DNA from: Streptomyces inusitatus
GTDB lineage: Bacteria > Actinomycetota > Actinomycetes > Streptomycetales > Streptomycetaceae
Direction of reading: 5' to 3'
Assembly: GCF_014651115.1 (NCBI RefSeq)
Contig: NZ_BMWG01000018.1
Location: 1 to 64,000, forward strand
DNA length: 64,000 bases
Of this stretch, positions 59,053-64,000 are shown one piece after another. Within the stretch, counting starts at the first letter, position 1, and each line of letters opens with the position of its first letter. The notes under the pieces were generated by a model, which was not told the DNA's origin, did no database searches, and saw only the letters and a program-made list of their open reading frames with translations. The position numbers and the translations under genes are program-made.

Positions 59053-59751
59053 TCAGCGCACCGCCGGGCCGGGGCGGACGCTGATGTTGTCGATCACCGC
59101 GTCGCGCGGCAGGTCGAGCGCGGTGATGATCGCGGTCGCGACCGACTCCGGGTCGATCCATCGCGAGGGGTCGTACTCCCGCCCCTCCTGGGAGTGCACC
59201 TTGGCCTGCATGGGGCTGGCCGTGCGCCCGGGGAAGACGGAGGTGACCCGGACGCCGTTGTCGGCCTCCTCCAGCCGCAGGGCGTCCGCGAGGGCCTTGA
59301 GCCCGTGCTTGGCGGCGGAGTACGCGGACCACTCGGCGTGGGTGGCGAGCCCCGCGCCGGAGTTGACGAAGAGGACCTGCCCGCGCGAGGCGCGCAGCTG
59401 CGGCAGGGTCAGCCGGGTCAGTTCGGCGGGTGCGATCAGATTGGTGTTGAGCTGCTGGTGCCAGGTCTTGGGGCGCAGATCGCCGACCGGGCCGAGGTCG
59501 ACGATGCCCGCGATGTGCAGCAGTGAGTCGAGCCGCTCGGGCATCGGCTGCTTCGAGAACGCCCAGGAGATGCGGTCGGGGTCGGCGAGGTCGGCGACGA
59601 GGGTGCGCGCGCCGGGGTGGGCCGCCGCCAGCTGCTTGGCGCGGCCGGCGTCCCGGGCGAGCAGGATGAGTTCGTCGCCGCGCTCATGGAGCCGGCGGGC
59701 GACCGCCGCGCCGATGCCGGAGCCGGAACCGGTGATCAGGTGTGTTGCCAT
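59053..59751 (-). CDS. Short-chain dehydrogenase/reductase
   Basis: A 232-residue classical SDR. The NADP site is TGSGSGIGAAVARRL, the catalytic Ser is in LFVNSGAG, Tyr and Lys are in YSAAKHG, and PGRTASPM follows. The substrate is unknown. Start sites at 59751 and 59760 are both possible. It lies 61 bp upstream of the MetE-like gene on the same strand. Confidence 0.9.
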   Translation of the reverse strand: MATHLITGSGSGIGAAVARRLHERGDELILLARDAGRAKQLAAAHPGARTLVADLADPDRISWAFSKQPMPERLDSLLHIAGIVDLGPVGDLRPKTWHQQLNTNLIAPAELTRLTLPQLRASRGQVLFVNSGAGLATHAEWSAYSAAKHGLKALADALRLEEADNGVRVTSVFPGRTASPMQAKVHSQEGREYDPSRWIDPESVATAIITALDLPRDAVIDNISVRPGPAVR

Positions 59752-59781
59752 GCCGCCCATGCTCGCACCCGGGGTGCGCGG

Positions 59782-60321
59782 CTAACGAATCCCGGCCGTC
59801 TCCTGGAGATACGCGAGCGCCGATACCCCGTCCTCGGCGAAGAACACCAGCTCGGTGAGGGGGAGCGGCAGAAAGCCCTCCTCGTCCATCCGCCGGAGCT
59901 GCTGCTTCAGCCCGTCGTAGAAACCGGCGGTGTTCAGCAGCACCACCGGCTTGTCGTGCAGGCCGTGCTTCCTCAGCTCCAGGATCTCGGTGGCCTCGTC
60001 CAGGGTGCCCATGCCGCCGACCATGACGACGACCGCGTCCGACTTGGCGAGCAGCAGCGCCTTGCGCTCGGCGAGGTCGGCCGCGACCACCAGTTCGTCC
60101 GCGTCCGCCCGGGCCGTCCCGGAGAGGAAGGCCACGGAGACGCCGACGAGCCGGCCGCCCGACTCCCGCACCCCGTCGGCGACGACCTTCATCAGCCCGC
60201 TCTCGGAGCCTCCCCAGACGAGGGTGTGGCCGCCCTTGCCGAGCAGTTCGGCGAATTCCCGGGCCGGGCGGGTGTAGCGGTCGTCCAGATCGGCGGCGGA
60301 GAGAAAGACACAGATGTTCAT
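59782..60321 (-). CDS. LOG-family nucleotide phosphoribohydrolase
   Basis: A 179-residue protein of the LOG/TIGR00730 group. The GGMGTLDEATEIL motif is the PGGxGTxxE signature of cytokinin riboside 5'-monophosphate phosphoribohydrolases, and VWGGSESGLMKVVADGV precedes it. It probably releases a base from a nucleoside 5'-monophosphate. It is divergent from the XRE gene. Confidence 0.9.
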   Translation of the reverse strand: MNICVFLSAADLDDRYTRPAREFAELLGKGGHTLVWGGSESGLMKVVADGVRESGGRLVGVSVAFLSGTARADADELVVAADLAERKALLLAKSDAVVVMVGGMGTLDEATEILELRKHGLHDKPVVLLNTAGFYDGLKQQLRRMDEEGFLPLPLTELVFFAEDGVSALAYLQETAGIR

Positions 60322-60375
60322 GGCATCACGGTAGGCGCGGCGCGGCCGCGGTCGCGAACGGATTTCCCGGGCGGG

Positions 60376-60455
60376 CCGCGTACGGGATCCGGGTACGGAA
60401 GCCGCCTACGGGATCCGGGTACGGGAGCCGTTGCGGGAGCCGCCTACGGGATCCG
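60376..60455. repeat. Three direct repeats in the LOG-XRE divergent region
   Basis: CCGC(G/C)TACGGGATCCG occurs at 60376-60391, 60402-60417 and 60440-60455. The first two starts are 26 bp apart, the next 38 bp. They lie between the LOG and XRE genes and could be regulatory. Confidence 0.7.
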
Positions 60456-60480
60456 CGTTCGAGTTCCCGTACGGCGCTCA

Positions 60481-60508
60481 CCAGAACGGGTGGACTGTCG
60501 CGTTCTGG
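60481..60508. promoter_or_regulatory. Inverted repeat CCAGAACG-n12-CGTTCTGG before the XRE gene
   Basis: Perfect 8-bp arms end 57 bp upstream of the XRE-family gene. It is a likely autoregulatory operator. Confidence 0.45.
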
Positions 60509-60565
60509 TGGACACGGGGCGCGCGCCGGTCGGCAAGATGTGCGCGCGAGCGAGGAGTTGACCCC

Positions 60566-61417
60566 ATGGCCCCCAGGCACAGTCCCACCGTCCGCCAGCG
60601 CCGTTTCGGTGCCGAACTGCGCCGACTGCGGGAGGAGGCCGGGCTCTCCGCGCCCGTGGCCGCGCAGCGTCTCGGGGCGGACCGCACCATGATCTCGAAT
60701 ATCGAGGCGGGCCGTTTTGGCATCAGTGAGGGGCGGCTGCGCAGACTCGCGAGCATTTACGGGTGCGGGGACGCCGGGCTCGTCGAAGCGCTGGCCGCGA
60801 TGACCGGCGGGCGTGTCAGGGGCTGGTGGGACGAGTACCGGGGAAAGATCCCGGCGGATTTTCTCGATGTCGCGGAGGTGGAACACCACGCTTCGGCGCT
60901 GAGGACGCTCCAGACCGCGCACATTCCCGGCATGTTCCAGACCGAGGACCATGCCCGCGCGCTCTTCGGGCTGTACATTCCGGCCCTGCCCAGGCTGGAG
61001 ATCGAATTGCGGATCGCGCATCGGCAGGCCCGCCGCGAGGTGATCACCCGTACTCCGGCGCTGCCCTATGTGGGAATGGTCCATGAGGCGGCGCTGCGCA
61101 TGTGCGTGGGCGGGCGGAAGGTCGCCAGGGCCCAGTTGGAGCGGCTGTCGCGGGAGAGCACCCGGGCCAATGTGCGGCTGCTCGTCATCCCTTTCGGGAC
61201 GGAGGGATTTCCCATGGCCGGGGAGACGGTGCTGTACGCGTCGGCGGCGAATTCGCGTCTGGACACGGTGGAGGTCGACTCGCCGACCGGTGCGGTCTTC
61301 TTCGACTCCCCCACGCAATTGGCCAACTTCCGAAAGCGCCTGGACGTGGTCGAGCGGGTCACGTTGAATCCGGAGAGGTCGAGGGATCTCATCCTCGAAA
61401 TCGCCCGGAGTCTCTAA
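60566..61417 (+). CDS. XRE-family regulator with DUF5753 domain
   Basis: A 283-residue protein. GAGGAG lies 8 nt upstream of the ATG. The XRE helix-turn-helix is at about 14-70 (RRLREEAGLSAPVAAQRLGADRTMISNIEAGRFGIS), and the DUF5753 domain covers about 85-270 (HASALRTLQTAHIPGMFQTEDHARALF). This architecture recurs in Streptomyces in many copies (WhiJ-like) and is often paired with a DUF397 gene, as here 12 bp downstream. It regulates development or antibiotic production in known cases; the ligand is unknown. Confidence 0.93.
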   Translation: MAPRHSPTVRQRRFGAELRRLREEAGLSAPVAAQRLGADRTMISNIEAGRFGISEGRLRRLASIYGCGDAGLVEALAAMTGGRVRGWWDEYRGKIPADFLDVAEVEHHASALRTLQTAHIPGMFQTEDHARALFGLYIPALPRLEIELRIAHRQARREVITRTPALPYVGMVHEAALRMCVGGRKVARAQLERLSRESTRANVRLLVIPFGTEGFPMAGETVLYASAANSRLDTVEVDSPTGAVFFDSPTQLANFRKRLDVVERVTLNPERSRDLILEIARSL

Positions 61418-61429
61418 AAGAGGTACCGC

Positions 61430-61657
61430 TTGTCCACGCCTCGCTGGTTCAAGTCCTCGTTCTCCGAAGCGTCCGGCAACGCCTGTGTCGAGGTCTGTCT
61501 CGACGGCTGGGAGGGGGTGGTGGCCGTCCGGGACAGCGGGCGTCCGGCGCGGGTGGTCGTGGCGGACCGCCCGGCCTTCGCGGCCTTCGTCGCTTTCGCC
61601 GCTCTCGCGGGGAGCGGGCCGCCCGGGGAGCGCGGCGGGCGCTCCCCGGGTGGCTGA
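61430..61657 (+). CDS. DUF397-domain protein
   Basis: A 75-residue protein from TTG 61430 with AAGAGGT 5 nt upstream. It opens with RWFKSSFSEASGNACVEV, the DUF397 hallmark, and then VAVRDSGRPARVVV. DUF397 proteins are small partners of XRE/DUF5753 regulators, with some shown to bind them. It lies 12 bp after the XRE stop, so the two form an operon. Confidence 0.9.
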   Translation: MSTPRWFKSSFSEASGNACVEVCLDGWEGVVAVRDSGRPARVVVADRPAFAAFVAFAALAGSGPPGERGGRSPGG

Positions 61658-61690
61658 CCCCCGGGCGTCTCCGGAAGGCGTCGGTACGGC

Positions 61691-62815
61691 TCAGGCGACC
61701 CGGGCCGCGGTGCGCGAGGTCGCGGAGATCGTCGCCGAGCCGACGACGCGGGTGCCGTCGTAGAGGACGATCGCCTGGCCGGGGGCGACGCCCCGGACCG
61801 GCTCGCTGAAGGTGACGGTCAGCTCGTCGCCCTCCAGGGCGGCGGTGACCTCGGTCTCGCCGCCGTGGGCGCGGAGCTGGGCGGTGTAGACGCCGGGGCC
61901 GGCCGGGGCGGAGCCGCACCAGCGGGGGCGGATCGCGGTCAGGGAGGTGACGTCGAGGGCCTCGACGGGGCCGACGGTGACCGTGTTGTTCACCGGGGAG
62001 ATGTCGAGGACGTACCGCGGCTTGCCGTCGGCGGCGGGGTGGCCGATGCGCAGGCCCTTGCGCTGGCCGATGGTGAAGCCGAAGGCGCCCTCGTGGGTGC
62101 CGACCTTCGTGCCGGACTCGTCGACGATGTCGCCCTCGGCGGTGCCGAGACGGGAGGCGAGGAAGCCCTGGGTGTCGCCGTCGGCGATGAAGCAGATGTC
62201 GTGGCTGTCGGGCTTCTTGGCGACGGCCAGACCGCGCCGCTCGGCCTCCGCGCGGATCTCGTCCTTGGTGGTGAGGGTGTCGCCGAGGGGGAACATGGCG
62301 TGGGCGAGCTGTCGCTCGTCCAGCACTCCGAGGACGTACGACTGGTCCTTGGCCATGTCCTCGGCGCGGTGCAGCTCGCGGCTGCCGTCCTCGCGGGTGA
62401 TCACGGTGGCGTAGTGGCCGGTGCAGACCGCGTCGAAGCCCAGCGCGAGCGCCTTGTCCAGCAGCGCCGCGAACTTGATCTTCTCGTTGCAGCGGAGACA
62501 GGGGTTGGGGGTGCGGCCGGCCTCGTACTCCGCGATGAAGTCGTCCACGACGTCCTCGCGGAAGCGTTCGGCGAGATCCCACACGTAGAAGGGGATGCCG
62601 ATCACATCGGCGGCGCGGCGGGCGTCGCGCGAGTCCTCGATGGTGCAGCAGCCGCGCGCGCCCGTGCGGAAGGACTGCGGGTTCGCGGAGAGCGCCAGAT
62701 GCACACCGGTCACATCGTGGCCGGCCTCGGCGGCGCGGGCGGCGGCGACGGCGGAGTCCACACCGCCGGACATGGCGGCGAGCACGCGCAGGGGGCGCTG
62801 GGAAGTCTGAGTCAT
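61691..62815 (-). CDS. mnmA: tRNA-specific 2-thiouridylase
   Basis: A 374-residue MnmA. The PP-loop SGGVDS is at 16-21, the catalytic Cys is 106 (NPCLRC) and the persulfide Cys is 208 (SHDICFI). It thiolates U34 of tRNAs for Glu, Gln and Lys, with sulfur supplied by the cysteine desulfurase whose gene begins to the right. The ATG at 62815 has no clear RBS. Confidence 0.95.
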   Translation of the reverse strand: MTQTSQRPLRVLAAMSGGVDSAVAAARAAEAGHDVTGVHLALSANPQSFRTGARGCCTIEDSRDARRAADVIGIPFYVWDLAERFREDVVDDFIAEYEAGRTPNPCLRCNEKIKFAALLDKALALGFDAVCTGHYATVITREDGSRELHRAEDMAKDQSYVLGVLDERQLAHAMFPLGDTLTTKDEIRAEAERRGLAVAKKPDSHDICFIADGDTQGFLASRLGTAEGDIVDESGTKVGTHEGAFGFTIGQRKGLRIGHPAADGKPRYVLDISPVNNTVTVGPVEALDVTSLTAIRPRWCGSAPAGPGVYTAQLRAHGGETEVTAALEGDELTVTFSEPVRGVAPGQAIVLYDGTRVVGSATISATSRTAARVA

Positions 62816-62875
62816 AGCCCTACCAGAGTACGGGCCCGGGGAACCGAGGAGGCTCCCGGCCGCGTTGAACAGGCC

Positions 62876-63604
62876 ATGGGAAGCAGAGCGGGGAGCGGTG
62901 CCGGGACCGGCGGCCGGGGCCGGGGCGGAGTTACGGGAAAGGGCGGCCGGGGCACGCCCCGGATCGGCAGACGGGGTGTGCTGATCGGGGGCGCCGTCGC
63001 GGCGGTGGGCGGCGGCGGCCTGCTGGCGCGGGAGGAGCTGGAGCGGCTGTGGTGGAAGGTGCCGGGGATGGCGAAGCCGCGCAAGGAGGGTGAACTCGAT
63101 CACGCCGGGGCCGAGTGGACCGCCGCGTCCACGGCGAACTGGCGGCTGGCCGACCGGCCCGACGACTTCGAGATCGACCGGGTGATCATCCATGTGGTGC
63201 AGGGCAGCTATCCGACGGCGCTGAGGGTGTTCAAGAATCCGGGGCACGGCGCGGCGACGCACTATGTCGTGCGGAAGGACGGCCATGTCGCCCAGATGAT
63301 CCGCGAGCTGGATGTGGCCTTCCACGCGGGGAACCGCTCGTTCAACGAGCGCAGCATCGGCATAGAGCACGAGGGCTTCGTCGACCGGCCGCAGGATTTC
63401 ACGGACGCGATGTACAAGGGCTCGGCGCGGCTCACGGCGGACATCTGTGTCCGCCACGGGCTGCCGGTGGACCGCGAGCACATCATCGGGCATGTGGAGG
63501 TGCCGGGGACGGATCACACCGATCCCGGGCCGCACTGGGACTGGGACCGCTATCTCAAGCTGGTGCGCGCGGCGATGCCCTCGGCGCGGCGGGCCGCCGA
63601 GTAG
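62876..63604 (+). CDS. Exported N-acetylmuramoyl-L-alanine amidase
   Basis: A 242-residue amidase_2 protein. A basic N-terminus with IGRRGVLIGGAVAAVGGGGLLA is a Tat-type signal. The zinc ligands are in VIIHVVQG, and in GTDHTDPGPHWDW near the C-terminus. ATHYVVRKDGHVAQMI and the IGIEHEGF segments are typical. It cuts the bond between muramic acid and the peptide outside the membrane. The ATG at 62876 has only a weak RBS. It converges on the cysteine desulfurase gene. Confidence 0.9.
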   Translation: MGSRAGSGAGTGGRGRGGVTGKGGRGTPRIGRRGVLIGGAVAAVGGGGLLAREELERLWWKVPGMAKPRKEGELDHAGAEWTAASTANWRLADRPDDFEIDRVIIHVVQGSYPTALRVFKNPGHGAATHYVVRKDGHVAQMIRELDVAFHAGNRSFNERSIGIEHEGFVDRPQDFTDAMYKGSARLTADICVRHGLPVDREHIIGHVEVPGTDHTDPGPHWDWDRYLKLVRAAMPSARRAAE

Positions 63605-63639
63605 CGGCCCGCCGAAGGTCACCGGAGGTCACCCGGGGG

Positions 63640-64000
63640 TCAGCTGAGTCCGGCGGTGCGGGCGCGCGCCACGGCCGGGCCGATGGCCTCGGCGACCGCG
63701 TCGACGTCCGCCTTGGTGGAGGTGTGGCCGAAGGTGAAACGGAGGGTGCCGCGCGCCAGGTCGGGGTCGGTGCCGGTGGCGAGCAGGACATGGCTGGGCT
63801 GGGCGACGCCTGCCGTGCAGGCCGATCCGGTGGAGCACTCGATGCCCTGGGCGTCGAGAAGGAGGAGCAGCGAGTCGCCCTCGCAGCCGGGGAAGGTGAA
63901 GTGGGCGTTGGCGGGGAGCCGGTCGACCGGGTCGCCGCCGAGGATCACGTCGGGGACGGCGGCGCGGACGGCGCGGACCAGTTCGTCACGGAGGGAGCCG
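63640..64000 (-). CDS. Cysteine desulfurase (NifS/IscS type), C-terminal part
   Basis: The final 119 codons and stop are visible; the rest lies beyond 64000. ECSTGSACTAGVAQPSHVLLA holds the catalytic Cys loop of class I desulfurases (SSGSAC type), and RFTFGHTSTKADVDAV follows. It removes sulfur from cysteine as a persulfide. The location next to mnmA suggests that it supplies sulfur for tRNA thiolation. Confidence 0.9.
   Translation of the reverse strand, partial: GSLRDELVRAVRAAVPDVILGGDPVDRLPANAHFTFPGCEGDSLLLLLDAQGIECSTGSACTAGVAQPSHVLLATGTDPDLARGTLRFTFGHTSTKADVDAVAEAIGPAVARARTAGLS

Overview
The window is high-GC actinobacterial chromosome. It shows strong G/C third-position bias, GTG/TTG starts, twin-arginine signal peptides, conserved Streptomyces small proteins, an XRE/DUF397 pair and a conservon fragment. 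From memory, gene content and order follow the S. coelicolor core around SCO5541 to SCO5486: conservon, accE/accB, cimA, ilvE, leuB, serA, ilvC/ilvN/ilvB, cdgC, the gat operon, rmdB, ligA, mnmA. The organism is therefore almost certainly a Streptomyces or close relative. No rRNA, tRNA, CRISPR array or prophage was seen.

Layout. 0-3.1 kb: end of a CvnD-like GTPase gene, a nucleotidyltransferase, and acyl-CoA carboxylase accE/accB. 3.2-12.9 kb: a block that looks accessory, with a secreted family-8 polysaccharide lyase, a coupled cytochrome P450/terpene cyclase pair, an EF-hand protein, a PLP enzyme with a DauR-like regulator, a YceI protein and a glycine-rich membrane protein. 13-20.7 kb: cimA with a candidate isoleucine leader, an MHS-type transporter with a TetR regulator, ilvE and leuB. 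20.7-26.6 kb: an AAC(2')-like acetyltransferase, an SRPBCC protein, and the proline catabolic genes (P5C dehydrogenase, proline dehydrogenase) divergent from a PucR-type regulator. 26.6-33.7 kb: a methyltransferase behind a long leader, serA, and ilvB-ilvN-ilvC with a leader peptide and attenuator. 33.7-49.5 kb: the GGDEF/EAL protein CdgC, a 2-hydroxyacid dehydrogenase, a 162-bp MITE-like element, an aldo/keto reductase, a PQQ-type sugar dehydrogenase lipoprotein, a large LuxR ATPase regulator, acetyltransferases and an MMPL transporter. 49.5-64 kb: gatC-gatA-small ORF-gatB, RmdB-like phosphodiesterase, ligA, a MetE-like enzyme, a LOG protein, XRE/DUF397, mnmA, an amidase and a partial cysteine desulfurase.

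How the genes work together. cimA, leuB, ilvB, ilvN, ilvC and ilvE cover much of branched-chain amino-acid synthesis. Two of these loci carry a short ORF with branched-chain codons followed by a hairpin and U-tract, consistent with attenuation. The two put genes take proline to glutamate. CdgC and RmdB bear on cyclic-di-GMP, which controls Streptomyces development. GatCAB makes Gln-tRNA and/or Asn-tRNA, and cysteine desulfurase supplies sulfur to MnmA for tRNA 2-thiolation. The least characterised parts are the P450/terpene cyclase pair, the PLP/DauR pair, the cimA leader, the methyltransferase leader and the small gene inside the gat operon.
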